Assembly (NCBI GenBank): GCA_903853895.1
Contig: CAINUX010000043.1
Span: 1-42,645, forward strand
Direction: 5' to 3'
Length of the DNA: 42,645 bases
From: an uncultured beta proteobacterium
GTDB taxonomy: Bacteria; Pseudomonadota; Gammaproteobacteria; Burkholderiales; Burkholderiaceae_C
Of the stretch, positions 28,821 to 37,759 are shown in pieces. The notes under the pieces are model-generated. The model was not told the origin of the DNA. It ran no database searches and saw only the letters and a program-made list of their open reading frames with translations. Both the position numbers and the translations under genes were made by a program. Numbering within the stretch: position 1 is the first letter of the stretch; the number at the start of each line of letters is the position of its first letter.

Positions 28821-29669
28821 CTACACACCAACTTCAACGAGGTAGTCCGGTTTGAATGCTAGCTGTTCGTTTTTTCGGGCGTATCCCAGGGGGTTGGCCA
28901 CTACCCGGCAGCCCAGGGCCGTGTAGTCGCTGGGCGCATGCAAGTGCCCATGAAACCACCATTGCGCCAGCGGCAACATGTCATCTAACGCGTTGCAAAA
29001 GCCGGCCGTACCCGGCGTACGACCGTAGCGCGGGTCAGCGCTGAGCAAGCTGGGTGCGAAGTGCGTCACGACGACGGTGGTTCCTGCGAACCGTTGCGCC
29101 AAAGCTTCCCGCAGCCAGGTCTGACAGAGCAGCGCCTGTTCACGCAAACCTTCGGCCAGCCACGGCGCTCCCTTGCGGGTCGTCAGGGTCTTGCGCAAAT
29201 AGTAATTTGCTGCGCGAAATGCCTTGTCGCGGGACTTGAGCAGTTGCGCCAACGGGTTGGCAGCAGGCTCCGTGCCATTGCGCGTGGGCACGTCGGACGT
29301 ATCTGGTGCCAGCGCGTCAAAGTCTGACCACAGCGTCGTCCCTACAAACCGCACACCGGACAACACGACCGACTCCCGCTCCAGCCAGATCAGGCCCAAA
29401 CGATCACAGGTTTCGCGCAGACGAATGTGCGCTTCGTCGAAGTCCATGCCGTCGTACTCATGGTTTCCCGGCACGAAAATGACAGGCGTCGGCCAGCCAT
29501 TGCGGGGGGAGAACTGGCCCAAGCCAAAGTCGGTATCGGTCAGCAGGGAGCCGGACTGGTAGGAACCGATATCGCCTGCCAATACCAGCAGGTCGGCTCC
29601 GGGTGCCGGCTGTGCAATCCAATGCGGGTGCGCCTCCAGATGCAAGTCTGACAACAGTTGAAGTTTCAT
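28821..29669 (-). CDS. Calcineurin-like metallophosphoesterase
   Basis: The protein has 282 residues. All five metal-binding motifs of the family can be seen: LLSDLHLE, LAGDIGSY, FVPGNHEYDG, VVVTHFAPS and FHGHLHAPSDY. It has no signal peptide, so it acts in the cytoplasm on an unknown phosphodiester or monoester. The start at 29669 (MKLQLLSDLHLE) was chosen because the first motif follows at once and the ATG overlaps the upstream LysR stop by four bases (ATGA), implying translational coupling. Confidence 0.9.
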   Translation of the reverse strand: MKLQLLSDLHLEAHPHWIAQPAPGADLLVLAGDIGSYQSGSLLTDTDFGLGQFSPRNGWPTPVIFVPGNHEYDGMDFDEAHIRLRETCDRLGLIWLERESVVLSGVRFVGTTLWSDFDALAPDTSDVPTRNGTEPAANPLAQLLKSRDKAFRAANYYLRKTLTTRKGAPWLAEGLREQALLCQTWLREALAQRFAGTTVVVTHFAPSLLSADPRYGRTPGTAGFCNALDDMLPLAQWWFHGHLHAPSDYTALGCRVVANPLGYARKNEQLAFKPDYLVEVGV

Positions 29670-30622
29670 GGTTTGAAGGCTCGTTCTGCCAAAACCGCCA
29701 CCCGCGCCCTTAGCCAGGCGTGCGCTGAGGAACTGTCCTGGCGCTGGTGCCATAGGGCGTCCACCTGGATGGTCAGCGGCGCAAGGGGCAACTCTCGCAA
29801 AACCAGCTGATCAGCAAAGCCGGTGACGTTGACGAAGTGCCGTGGCAAGACCGTCAACAGGTCCGAATGCGCAACCACTTTTCCCGCAGTAAAGAACTGG
29901 TTGACCGTCAGCACGACGCGTCGGCTACGTCCCAGCACAGCCAACGCTTCATCGATGAAGCCGTGCGCCCTACCTGAGAAGCTCACCAACATGTGCCGTG
30001 CAGAACAGTAGCGATCCAGCGTAAACGCGCCCTTGGCCAATGGATGACCGCGGCGCATGACACACACATAGTCCCCTTGAAACAAGCGGTGGTGCAAGAA
30101 TGAAACCTCCTCACCGGATTGCGCACGGGCAGCAAGGTCTGTCATAACCGCAGGGAAGTTTCCGATCGCCAGATCCGCATGCCCTTCGTCCAATAGACGC
30201 CGTGGGTCCCGGGTGGTCAGGGGAACTACCCGCAACGAGATGCCAGGCGCCTGTTCGGTAATGAGCGCGACCAACGGCGGCATCAATTCTGCGGCGGTTG
30301 CATCGGCCATGGTCAGCACAAAGGTCGTGTTGGCGCTGGATGCCTCAAAGACACTGGGTTCCAGTGCGGTTTGGAGGCGCTTCAAAGTGTCGCGCACGGC
30401 CAGCCAGAGCTCTTGTCCACGCGGTGTAGGCTCCAGATTGCGTCCCTTGCGCACCAGAAGCTCATCGCCCAAGGCATCACGCAGACGCCGCAGGGCATTG
30501 CTGACCGCGGGCTGGGTCAAGGACAACAGCTGGGCGGCCCGCGTGAGACTGCGTTCGGACATGACCACGTCGAAGACTTTCAACAGGTTCAGATCCAGGT
30601 TGCGCAGGGTAACAGTGGACAT
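29666..30622 (-). CDS. LysR-family transcriptional regulator (NodD/PcpR-like)
   Basis: The protein has 318 residues. The helix-turn-helix spans about residues 9-66 (LRNLDLNLLKVFDVVM, SLTRAAQLLSLTQPAVSNAL, VRKGRNLEPTPRGQELW), the pattern of the NodD/PcpR/SyrM branch. The effector half includes LDEGHADLAIGNFP and SDLLTVLPRHFV. It overlaps the metallophosphoesterase gene by four bases, so the regulator and the enzyme are one transcript. It is divergent from a small membrane protein gene across about 130 bp, which could be its target. Confidence 0.9.
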   Translation of the reverse strand: MSTVTLRNLDLNLLKVFDVVMSERSLTRAAQLLSLTQPAVSNALRRLRDALGDELLVRKGRNLEPTPRGQELWLAVRDTLKRLQTALEPSVFEASSANTTFVLTMADATAAELMPPLVALITEQAPGISLRVVPLTTRDPRRLLDEGHADLAIGNFPAVMTDLAARAQSGEEVSFLHHRLFQGDYVCVMRRGHPLAKGAFTLDRYCSARHMLVSFSGRAHGFIDEALAVLGRSRRVVLTVNQFFTAGKVVAHSDLLTVLPRHFVNVTGFADQLVLRELPLAPLTIQVDALWHQRQDSSSAHAWLRARVAVLAERAFKP

Positions 30623-30752
30623 CGACTAATCATAACCTTGGTGAATACCAGACATCACAAACATAAAGTTGAATAACATTAGTAAAAACCCTAGTATTGG
30701 ACCCATGCTGATCCAAAAACCGTCTTCCTTCAACCTGTCCGGGAAAATTGCC

Positions 30753-31172
30753 ATGGCACGTCCTGTTCAACCGTATTTCGTACCCACCGCTGCGCAATGC
30801 AGTACCGACCGTATCATCGCAACCGGCAGCGCCAAGCGCAGTTTCGACAGTTCGCAAACGTTGGCCGGCATGCTGTTGGCGGCCGTGGTTGCGGCACTGT
30901 TGGTGGTTGCCGATCAACTGATCGAGACTTGGGCGGATGGCCACCTTTTGGTGGTATGGGTCGCGCTGTGGACGGTCGCCTTTGCGGCATTGGCCCTGTT
31001 GGCTCCTCCGTTGAGGTTATTGGCTGACACTGCAGCAGGCACGTTGGCACGCTGGTCCAAGGAGCGCGCAAAACGTCGCTCGGATGAGGCCATGTGGCTG
31101 GCTGCACAGCAAGACTACCGCGTGATGCAGGACTTGCGAATGGCCGGACTTCGCAGCGAACGCGAAACGTAA
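30753..31172 (+). CDS. Small predicted inner-membrane protein of unknown function
   Basis: I do not recognise this protein. From the ATG at 30753 (MARPVQPYFVPTAAQ, preceded by CGGGAAA) it has 139 residues. Two hydrophobic helices, about 39-57 (LAGMLLAAVVAALLVVADQL) and 67-90 (LLVVWVALWTVAFAALALLA), are joined by a short loop. A basic amphipathic C-terminus follows (WSKERAKRRSDEAMWLAAQQ). Longer starts at 30705 (ATG) and 30669 (TTG) lack good ribosome sites. It is divergent from a LysR gene and followed by a strong terminator. It has no catalytic motif. Confidence 0.75.
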   Translation: MARPVQPYFVPTAAQCSTDRIIATGSAKRSFDSSQTLAGMLLAAVVAALLVVADQLIETWADGHLLVVWVALWTVAFAALALLAPPLRLLADTAAGTLARWSKERAKRRSDEAMWLAAQQDYRVMQDLRMAGLRSERET

Positions 31173-31191
31173 GGCGCCACCCCTTACCAAT

Positions 31192-31222
31192 AAAAAAGCC
31201 ACCGTCTTGCGGTGGCTTTTTT
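31192..31222. terminator. Bidirectional rho-independent terminator
   Basis: GCCACCG (31198-31204) and CGGTGGC (31210-31216) form a 7-bp stem with the loop TCTTG, flanked by AAAAAA on the left and TTTTTT on the right. It lies between the convergent membrane protein gene and pckG and can serve both. Confidence 0.92.
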
Positions 31223-31237
31223 ATTTTAATCGGAGGG

Positions 31238-33124
31238 TCAGGCTGTTAGGCGCTGCTCCAACTTGGCCTTGGTCTCGACCAGTGCAGCGGGCAAGTGGTA
31301 GGCCAGCTGGGTGAACAACTCGCTGTGCAAGACAAACTCCTGCTTCCAAGCGCCTTTGTCGAGGCTGGTCACGCTGTCGAACTGGGCCTGGCTGAAGTCC
31401 AGTCCTGTCCAGGTGATTTCCGAATAGGCCGGGCTCACGCCAAAGCCGTTTTCCAAACCAGCCGCCTTGCCTTCCAGGCGATCGATCATCCACTTGAGCA
31501 CGCGCATGTTGTCGCCGTAGCCAGGCCAGACAAACTTGCCGTCGTCGCCCTTGCGGAACCAGTTCACGCAGAAGATCTTGGGCAGGGTGTGGCCGGATTC
31601 TTCGAGTTTGTGTTCCATGTCCAGCCAATGCTGGAAGTAGTCGCTCATGTTGTAGCCGCAGAAGGGCAGCATGGCAAACGGGTCACGTCGCACCACACCC
31701 ATTTGCCCGACGGCAGCGGCGGTGGTTTCTGAGCCCATTGTGGCGGCCATGTAGACACCTTCCATCCACGTGCGGGCTTCGGTCACCAGTGGCACGGTCG
31801 TCGAACGGCGGCCACCGAAGATGAATGCGTCGATGGCCACACCAGCTGCATCGTCCCACTGGGCGTCGAGTGCCGGGTTGTTAATGGCAGCAACGGTAAA
31901 GCGAGCGTTGGGGTGCGCGGCCTTGGCACCAGTTTCTTTGGCGATGGCTGGGGTCCAGTCCTTGCCTTGCCAGTCGATCAGGTGCGCAGGCACACCGCCG
32001 CCGTCCTTCTCCATACCTTCCCACCACACATCACCGTCGTCAGTCAGTGCGACGTTGGTATAAATCACGTTCTTGTCCAAGCTCGCCATGCAATTGGGAT
32101 TGGTGTGGAAATTGGTGCCAGGTGCCACACCGAAGTAGCCGGCTTCAGGGTTGATCGCGTACATCTTGCCGTCGGCATTGGGCTTGATCCAGGCAATGTC
32201 GTCGCCGATGGTGGTGACCTTCCAGCCTTCAAACCCGGCTGGTGGCACCAGCATGGAAAAGTTGGTCTTGCCACAGGCACTGGGGAAGGCCGCCGCCACG
32301 TGGTATTTCTTGCCCTGGGGGTTTGTCACGCCCAGAATCAGCATGTGCTCGGCCAGCCAACCCTGGTCTCGGCCCATGTTGGACGCGATGCGCAACGCAA
32401 AGCACTTCTTGCCCAGCAACGCATTGCCGCCGTAGCCTGAGCCGTAGGACCAGATCTCACGGGTCTCTGGGTAGTGCACGATGTACTTGGTCTTGTTGCA
32501 AGGCCATTTCACGTCTGCCTGGCCGGCTTCCAGGGGTGCCCCAGTGGTGTGCATGCAAGGCACAAACGCGCCATCCACGCCCAGAACGTCGTACACGGCC
32601 TTGCCCATGCGGGTCATGATCTTCTGGTTGACCGCAACATAGGCACTGTCAGTCAGTTCGATACCGATGTGGGCAATGTGGGAGCCTAGCGGGCCCATAG
32701 AGAATGGCACCACGTACATGGTGCGGCCCTTCATGCAGCCGTCAAATAGTGCAGGTGTGCCGTCTGCCTGGCCGGATTGCAGCAATTTGCGCATATCCGC
32801 GGGAGCCATCCAGTTGTTGGTCGGGCCGGCGTTTTCTGCTCGTTCGCTGCAGATGTAGGTGCGGTCCTCGACGCGGGCGACGTCAGTTGGGTCGGAACAG
32901 GCCAGGAAGCTGTTGGGCCGCTTGACGGGGTTGAGCTTCTTGAAGGTTCCCGCATCGACCAACTGTTGGCACAGGCGCTGGTATTCTTCATCGGAACCGT
33001 CACACCAGTAAATGGCAGCGGGTTTGGTCAATGCGGCCATGTCGGCCACCCATGCGATCAGCTTGGGGTTCTTAACATAGCTGGGCGCATTCAGGTTCAG
33101 GCCCTGCATCACGGGTGCGTTCAT
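31238..33124 (-). CDS. pckG: Phosphoenolpyruvate carboxykinase (GTP)
   Basis: The enzyme converts oxaloacetate and GTP to phosphoenolpyruvate, the entry step of gluconeogenesis from C2-C4 substrates. It has 628 residues, normal for the GTP class. It shows [12 protein letters not shown], the nucleotide-binding loop with the reactive Cys in [16 protein letters not shown], the metal and substrate segment [11 protein letters not shown], and [12 protein letters not shown]. The start is the ATG at 33124, with AGGAG eight bases upstream. The leader carries a hairpin next to the ribosome site, and two operator-like dyads lie ~180-220 bp upstream. Expression is probably tuned to carbon source, which fits the acetyl-CoA-producing pathways nearby. 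Confidence 0.97.
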   Translation of the reverse strand: MNAPVMQGLNLNAPSYVKNPKLIAWVADMAALTKPAAIYWCDGSDEEYQRLCQQLVDAGTFKKLNPVKRPNSFLACSDPTDVARVEDRTYICSERAENAGPTNNWMAPADMRKLLQSGQADGTPALFDGCMKGRTMYVVPFSMGPLGSHIAHIGIELTDSAYVAVNQKIMTRMGKAVYDVLGVDGAFVPCMHTTGAPLEAGQADVKWPCNKTKYIVHYPETREIWSYGSGYGGNALLGKKCFALRIASNMGRDQGWLAEHMLILGVTNPQGKKYHVAAAFPSACGKTNFSMLVPPAGFEGWKVTTIGDDIAWIKPNADGKMYAINPEAGYFGVAPGTNFHTNPNCMASLDKNVIYTNVALTDDGDVWWEGMEKDGGGVPAHLIDWQGKDWTPAIAKETGAKAAHPNARFTVAAINNPALDAQWDDAAGVAIDAFIFGGRRSTTVPLVTEARTWMEGVYMAATMGSETTAAAVGQMGVVRRDPFAMLPFCGYNMSDYFQHWLDMEHKLEESGHTLPKIFCVNWFRKGDDGKFVWPGYGDNMRVLKWMIDRLEGKAAGLENGFGVSPAYSEITWTGLDFSQAQFDSVTSLDKGAWKQEFVLHSELFTQLAYHLPAALVETKAKLEQRLTA

Positions 33125-33138
33125 AAAAAAGCTCCTAG

Positions 33139-33159
33139 TTTGAAAATCGTCTTTTCAAA
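33139..33159 (-). promoter_or_regulatory. Perfect dyad just upstream of the pckG ribosome-binding site
   Basis: TTTGAAAA and TTTTCAAA flank TCGTC, a perfect 8-bp dyad. It starts 15 bp before the pckG ATG and adjoins the AGGAG site. It could be a repressor operator or a weak leader hairpin that modulates translation. Confidence 0.5.
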
Positions 33160-33301
33160 ATAAAAGTGAAGCTTTGACTTTGAGAAAACGGTTTCCGCCC
33201 AACTGCGGATGCAACTCGCCCGACAATTCAGACGAATCAGAAGGCTGGTCTTCTATTTTATGAACTGGTACCGAGGTTACATGTCAGTTACCAGCAAAGT
33301 T

Positions 33302-33344
33302 CATGCAAAACTTGCATGGGGTTATGCGCAAAACAAATTGCATG
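33302..33344. promoter_or_regulatory. Two tandem operator-like sites upstream of pckG
   Basis: Site 1 is CATGCAA, AAC, TTGCATG (33302-33318), a perfect 7-bp dyad. Site 2 (33324-33344) repeats the motif imperfectly as ATGCGCAAAAC followed by TTGCATG. The centres are about 24 bp apart, near two helical turns. They lie in the 363-bp gap 33125-33487, which otherwise holds the dyad at 33139 and the hairpin at 33421; no gene is evident there. Confidence 0.5.
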
Positions 33345-33420
33345 TTCGCCGTGGAACGTGCAGGCGACCGCCGCACGGAAGTGCCCGAGCGGGAACAAGG
33401 GGAACCAGGAAAGAGGTGGA

Positions 33421-33452
33421 CCGACCCCCTGCGGAGAGTTTCCGCCGGTCGG
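33421..33452 (-). terminator. Possible terminator hairpin after the small membrane protein gene
   Basis: CCGACC pairs with GGTCGG, and an inner stem of GCGGA with TCCGC closes the loop GAGTT; a 4/1 internal loop separates them. It starts 36 bp after the small gene's stop on the minus strand. Only a weak pyrimidine tract follows, so termination is uncertain. Confidence 0.4.
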
Positions 33453-33487
33453 TTACCGCATACAGATAGAGGGTGCTGAGGCGACCC

Positions 33488-33628
33488 TCAGGCCATAGAC
33501 ACGGCGATAAAAGCCAGCAAGAAAATCAAAACGCCGCCAACGACAGGCAAGACAAAGGGAATCAGCGGAACAATCGCTTCAACAGCATCAACTTCGTGGG
33601 CGGGAGCGGGGGGCGTAGGAGCGGACAT
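33488..33628 (-). CDS. Tiny single-pass membrane protein (46 residues)
   Basis: The frame from the ATG at 33628 starts MSAPTPPAPAHEVDAVEAIV, continues with PLIPFVLPVVGGVLIFLLAF and ends IAVSMA. It has a Pro-rich, acidic N-terminus and one long hydrophobic helix at the C-terminus. AAGGA lies about nine bases upstream of the ATG, a good ribosome site. It lies between ilvA (same strand, 81 bp upstream) and pckG. There is no signal cleavage site. The function is unknown; it could be a subunit or regulator of a membrane complex. Confidence 0.65.
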   Translation of the reverse strand: MSAPTPPAPAHEVDAVEAIVPLIPFVLPVVGGVLIFLLAFIAVSMA

Positions 33629-33709
33629 CGTGATTCCTTCAATGCTTCAATGGGGTTTCGTGCGGATTTTACCTACAGGCCACACGTCGGGTTTCGCAAA
33701 AGGCTTTTG

Positions 33710-34909
33710 CTATCCCAATTGGGTATCAAACCCGGCCTGGCGCAACACGCCGAGTACGTCCGCCACGTGGGCATGGCCCCGCGTCTGCACAACCAGTTCA
33801 ATTTCGGCATTTTGGGCCGACAGCGTGGTGAACGCCCGCTGGTGGTGGACCTCTTCAATATTGGCACCGGCCTCAGCAACCATGGCGGTGATGCGTGCCA
33901 GCGAACCGGGCACGTCCCGCGCACCCACGCGAATGCGGGCCAGTCGCCCCGCGCGCACCATGCCGCGCTCGATGATGGCCGCCAGTAACAGCGGGTCGAT
34001 ATTGCCGCCACACAGCACCAGGCCCACCCGCTTGCCCTTGAAGCGCTCCGGGTACTTCAGCAATGCTGCGAGCCCCACAGCGCCAGCCCCTTCGACAAGG
34101 GTTTTCTCGACTTCCAACAGCATGACCAGGGCTTGTTCGATGTCGCCTTCATCGACCAGCAGCAGGTCGTCGACCCGCTGGCGGATGATGTCCATGGGTA
34201 TGCGCCCCGGTGTCCCGACCGCAATCCCTTCGGCGATGGTGCTGGTTCCCTGCGGGTGATGCGTGTTCTTGACTGCATTGAACATGGCCGGAAAGCGCAC
34301 CGTTTGCACGCCCACCACCTCCATCTCAGGGCGCAGCGCCCTGGCAACCGTGGCCATGCCGGAGATCAGACCGCCTCCCCCGATGGCAACCACCAGTGTG
34401 TCCAGATCCGGCACGTCTTCCAGCATCTCCAGTGCGACGGTGCCCTGTCCGGCGATGATCGCCTCGTCGTCGTACGGGTGCACGAAGGTGAGGTTGCGCT
34501 GGTCGGCCAACGCAAACGCATGGCTGCGGGATTCTTCCAGCGAGTCACCGTGCAGGATGACTTCCGCGCCGAACCCGCGGGTGCGCTCGACCTTCACACC
34601 TGGCGTGAATCGCGGCATCACGATCACGGCGTGCAGGCCCAACCGCTGCGCATGGTAAGCCACGCCCTGCGCATGGTTGCCCGCGCTCATGGCGATCACG
34701 CCGCGCGCCGACTGCTCCGGCGTCAATTGCGCCAGCCTGTTGCAGGCACCACGCTCCTTGAACGACGCGGTGAACTGCAGGTTCTCGAACTTGAGAAACA
34801 CTTGTGCACCGGTGATGTCGGACAGAGTTTTGGAGGCCACGCAGGGTGTTCGCAGCAGGTGGCCCTGCAGCCGTTGTGCAGCAGCAAGGATGTCGTTGTA
34901 TTCAATCAT
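33710..34909 (-). CDS. ilvA: Threonine ammonia-lyase (threonine dehydratase) with one ACT-like domain
   Basis: This PLP enzyme deaminates threonine (or serine) to 2-oxobutyrate (or pyruvate). It has 399 residues. The Schiff-base Lys51 is in TASFKERGACNRL, and the phosphate-binding glycine loop is VAIGGGGLISGM. The last ~70 residues form an ACT-type regulatory domain (RVGARDVPGSLARITAMV and the following NIEEVHHQRAF). A single short ACT rather than the paired domains of E. coli IlvA places it with the TdcB-like ~400-residue class, so the biosynthetic or catabolic role is open. The start at 34909 (MIEYNDILAA) follows family length. It is divergent from the AAA+ gene, 94 bp apart. Confidence 0.93.
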   Translation of the reverse strand: MIEYNDILAAAQRLQGHLLRTPCVASKTLSDITGAQVFLKFENLQFTASFKERGACNRLAQLTPEQSARGVIAMSAGNHAQGVAYHAQRLGLHAVIVMPRFTPGVKVERTRGFGAEVILHGDSLEESRSHAFALADQRNLTFVHPYDDEAIIAGQGTVALEMLEDVPDLDTLVVAIGGGGLISGMATVARALRPEMEVVGVQTVRFPAMFNAVKNTHHPQGTSTIAEGIAVGTPGRIPMDIIRQRVDDLLLVDEGDIEQALVMLLEVEKTLVEGAGAVGLAALLKYPERFKGKRVGLVLCGGNIDPLLLAAIIERGMVRAGRLARIRVGARDVPGSLARITAMVAEAGANIEEVHHQRAFTTLSAQNAEIELVVQTRGHAHVADVLGVLRQAGFDTQLG

Positions 34910-35003
34910 CCCGCCATTGTGATGTCTTTTCGCTGCCAAGACTTCCATCTTGCGCCAGTCTGCTGTATGGTGGCCTCGTAAACAACTGTGCTGGAGGCAT
35001 TTG

Positions 35004-37331
35004 ATGGCCAAGCGTTTGTTGTCCCAGCCCCTGGGCGGGCACTTGATTCCCTCACCGGGCCTGTTAGAGGCGCCGGTCCTGGACCTGATGTGCTCTCACT
35101 TTGTGCTCACGCTGGCTGCGCGCCAGGGGGCAGGACTGAACGTGCGCCGAGATTTCAACGGGATTGTCGGTCTGGCAGGTCGGCACTTGGTATGGCCGCT
35201 GTCGGTGCTGGCGCGACTGCGTGATTTCCTGGCCCGCCGCTGTGTGAGCAACGAGTTGTGGCGCGGCCACGAGAGCCTGGATGCCACCGAATTCCTGGCC
35301 CGCCACGGTGCCTGGCGCGGACCCTACGACGAAGCCACGCTGTATTTCTTCCTGGACGAGTATGCCAAGGACCAGCCTAAAGATCTCATCTCCGTCCTCG
35401 CACAGACTGGCGAGTGGCTACGCCATTCGCTAAGGCGCCAATCCACCCTGGTCGAAAAGAACATCAATGCGCTGGCAGGTCTGTTGCAACTCAACAAGGC
35501 TGAGCGCGCCCTGCTGTTGTATGGCACGTTAGCGCGCTACCAGCGCGACATGCGCAGCATCCTGGTCGAGTTCAAGGTCAACAACGCGCCGGAGGCCTAT
35601 GCAGCGATTGCCGAAGTGGCCGGGGTCAACCCCGACCAAGTGGCCGAGGCCCTGCGGGCAGGCTCCCGACTGGAGCGCATCGGCCTGGTCGAAAACCTGA
35701 TCTCTGAACACAACATCACCGACCTGGCCGATCTGATGAAGGTCAGCGAAAAACTGCCCCCTGTGTTGATGCGCCAGTACCGCGACCAAGCCGAGCTAAT
35801 GGCTGTATTCACCCGTTTGTCCACCAAGAGCGCCTTGGCAATGGACGACTTCGCGTTTGTCACCGAAGACGCCCAGGTGATGTGCAACCTGCTGGCCAAT
35901 GCCGTCGCGCGCAAGGAGCTGGGCATCAACGTTCTGCTGTATGGACCGCCCGGCACCGGCAAAACCGAACTGGCCAAAGTGGTGGCGCAAGCCGCCGGCC
36001 TGGAGCTCTTTGAAGTGGAATATGCCGACCGCGACGGCAACTCCCTAAGTGGAAGGGACCGCTACCGCTCGCTACAAATCGCGCAGGTATTTCTCAAAGG
36101 CAGTGCGCAGGCCGCCTTGTTGTTTGATGAAGTGGAAGATGTCTTTCCCCCCATTTCCAACGAAGCGGCCCAGTGGATGGCCAGGGCCGACGCCAGGGCC
36201 GCGGCGCCCAGTGGCAGCGTCAGCGGCAAGGCCTGGGTCAACCAGGTGCTCGAATCCAACGTCGTGCCCACTATCTGGGTGACCAACCGCATCGAGCAGA
36301 TCGACCCGGCTTTTCGGCGTCGCTTTGCCTACCACCTGGAGCTCAAGTCACCGCCACCAGGAGCCCGGGAAGAACTGGTGCGCAAAACCTTGACCGGTGT
36401 GGTGGTATCCGATGGCTTCGTGTCCCGACTGGCCCACCGCAAGGGGCTTACCCCGGCCCAGATTCGCACCGCAGTCCGGTTTGCCGGACTGGCCCGCGCG
36501 GACGGCGCCGACACGGATCTCCCAAACCTGGAGTCGCTGATCGAACGCCAGCTCAAAAATGCCGACCAGGCACTGGGCAACCGGGCCCAAGACGGCGCAC
36601 GCCAGTTGGCCGCCAACCACTATGACCCCAACCTGCTGCACGTGGAGAGCCGTTTTGAAATCCCGCGCATGGTGCAGGCGCTGAAGGCCCGCGGCCACGG
36701 CACCCTGTGCTTTTATGGCCCGCCCGGTACCGGCAAGACGGCACTGGCCGAACACATCGCCACCACGCTGGCCCAGCCGCTGCATGTGCGCCAGGCCAGT
36801 GACCTGATGAGCAAGTATGTGGGGGAAACGGAGCAGAACATGGCCGCCATGTTCCGCGAGGCCGAGACGGAAAACGCGATTTTGCTGCTGGACGAAGCCG
36901 ACAGCTACCTGCAGGACCGCCGGGGCGCACAGCGCAACCACGAGGTCAGTGAGGTCAACGAAATGCTGCAGGGCATGGAGCGTTTTCACGGCATTTTCAT
37001 CTGCACCACGAACCTGATGGACCGCATCGACCAGGCAGCCCTGCGACGGTTCACCTTCAAAATCCAGTTCAAACCCCTGACCCGGGCGCAGCGCCAAACC
37101 CTGTTCGTGACGGACGCCTGCGCGGGAGATGCTGCCCGGCTGGCGCCGGCTCTGGCGAGCCGCCTGTCCAGCCTGGACCAGTTGTGTATCGGCGATTTTG
37201 CGGCCGTCCAGCGGCAGGCGTCCATCCTGGACGTGCATATGGAGCCGGCCGAGTTTCTGGAACAGCTCGAAGCCGAGCACCGCATCAAGCCCGAGGTGCG
37301 GGAAACCCGGGGAATGGGTTTTTTGAAGTAG
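35004..37331 (+). CDS. Tandem AAA+ ATPase of unknown role
   Basis: The protein has 775 residues and two AAA+ modules. Module 1 has Walker A YGPPGTGKTELAKVV (about 313-320) and Walker B LLFDEVEDVFP (about 371). Module 2 has Walker A YGPPGTGKTALAEHI (about 571-578) and Walker B ILLLDEADSYL (about 627). Both keep sensor-type segments (VPTIWVTNRIEQID; FICTTNLMDRIDQA) and trailing arginines (FRRRF; LRRF). Residues 1-300 are an uncharacterised, mostly helical region without recognised motifs. There are no membrane or zinc segments. The start at 35004 has GGAGG nine bases upstream. Two intact ATPase rings suggest a remodelling or unfolding machine like Cdc48/ClpA, but no protease partner is adjacent. 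Confidence 0.88.
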   Translation: MAKRLLSQPLGGHLIPSPGLLEAPVLDLMCSHFVLTLAARQGAGLNVRRDFNGIVGLAGRHLVWPLSVLARLRDFLARRCVSNELWRGHESLDATEFLARHGAWRGPYDEATLYFFLDEYAKDQPKDLISVLAQTGEWLRHSLRRQSTLVEKNINALAGLLQLNKAERALLLYGTLARYQRDMRSILVEFKVNNAPEAYAAIAEVAGVNPDQVAEALRAGSRLERIGLVENLISEHNITDLADLMKVSEKLPPVLMRQYRDQAELMAVFTRLSTKSALAMDDFAFVTEDAQVMCNLLANAVARKELGINVLLYGPPGTGKTELAKVVAQAAGLELFEVEYADRDGNSLSGRDRYRSLQIAQVFLKGSAQAALLFDEVEDVFPPISNEAAQWMARADARAAAPSGSVSGKAWVNQVLESNVVPTIWVTNRIEQIDPAFRRRFAYHLELKSPPPGAREELVRKTLTGVVVSDGFVSRLAHRKGLTPAQIRTAVRFAGLARADGADTDLPNLESLIERQLKNADQALGNRAQDGARQLAANHYDPNLLHVESRFEIPRMVQALKARGHGTLCFYGPPGTGKTALAEHIATTLAQPLHVRQASDLMSKYVGETEQNMAAMFREAETENAILLLDEADSYLQDRRGAQRNHEVSEVNEMLQGMERFHGIFICTTNLMDRIDQAALRRFTFKIQFKPLTRAQRQTLFVTDACAGDAARLAPALASRLSSLDQLCIGDFAAVQRQASILDVHMEPAEFLEQLEAEHRIKPEVRETRGMGFLK

Positions 37332-37456
37332 TCTGTCAACCGTTTTACCCGGTCACCCGTCATATCTGCATGCGGATGCCATCAAACGCCGGCCCGTTGG
37401 AATGAAGGCTCGGCGACCTTGAAAGTATCCATTTTTATTCATTTTGACCTGTTGAT

Positions 37457-37759
37457 ATGAACAAAGAGACGATCAAGGTACCTGAAAAAGGCACTTACCA
37501 ATGGCAACTGTTTGACTATTGGTCCGACGAATTCCGCCAAACCAATGCCGACCACTCGGCCTATATTGCGCTCAATTTTGCCGGTGTGCTCGATGCCTGC
37601 CGCAGCAAACTCCAGTCCCTGATCCAGCACCACAAACAGCATGTGTGCGACGCCAAGGGGGGAAAGCGCCACAGCCGCGCCATTGCCCGCTTGCAAAACA
37701 CGATGTCTGGCGCCGCGCTGTCGTACGAGACCTGCTTTCGCCAAGGGTCCGCCGCCTAA
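37457..37759 (+). CDS. Hypothetical protein (100 residues)
   Basis: I do not recognise this protein. It opens MNKETIKVPEKGTYQWQLFD and is rich in His, Gln and basic residues toward the C-terminus (LIQHHKQHVCDAKGGKRHSR). There is no signal peptide or membrane helix. No clear ribosome site precedes the ATG, so the start is uncertain. It follows the AAA+ gene by 125 bp on the same strand and overlaps the recQ stop codon by four bases at its end; the tight convergent end supports a real gene. The 125-bp gap shows no obvious signal. Confidence 0.55.
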   Translation: MNKETIKVPEKGTYQWQLFDYWSDEFRQTNADHSAYIALNFAGVLDACRSKLQSLIQHHKQHVCDAKGGKRHSRAIARLQNTMSGAALSYETCFRQGSAA

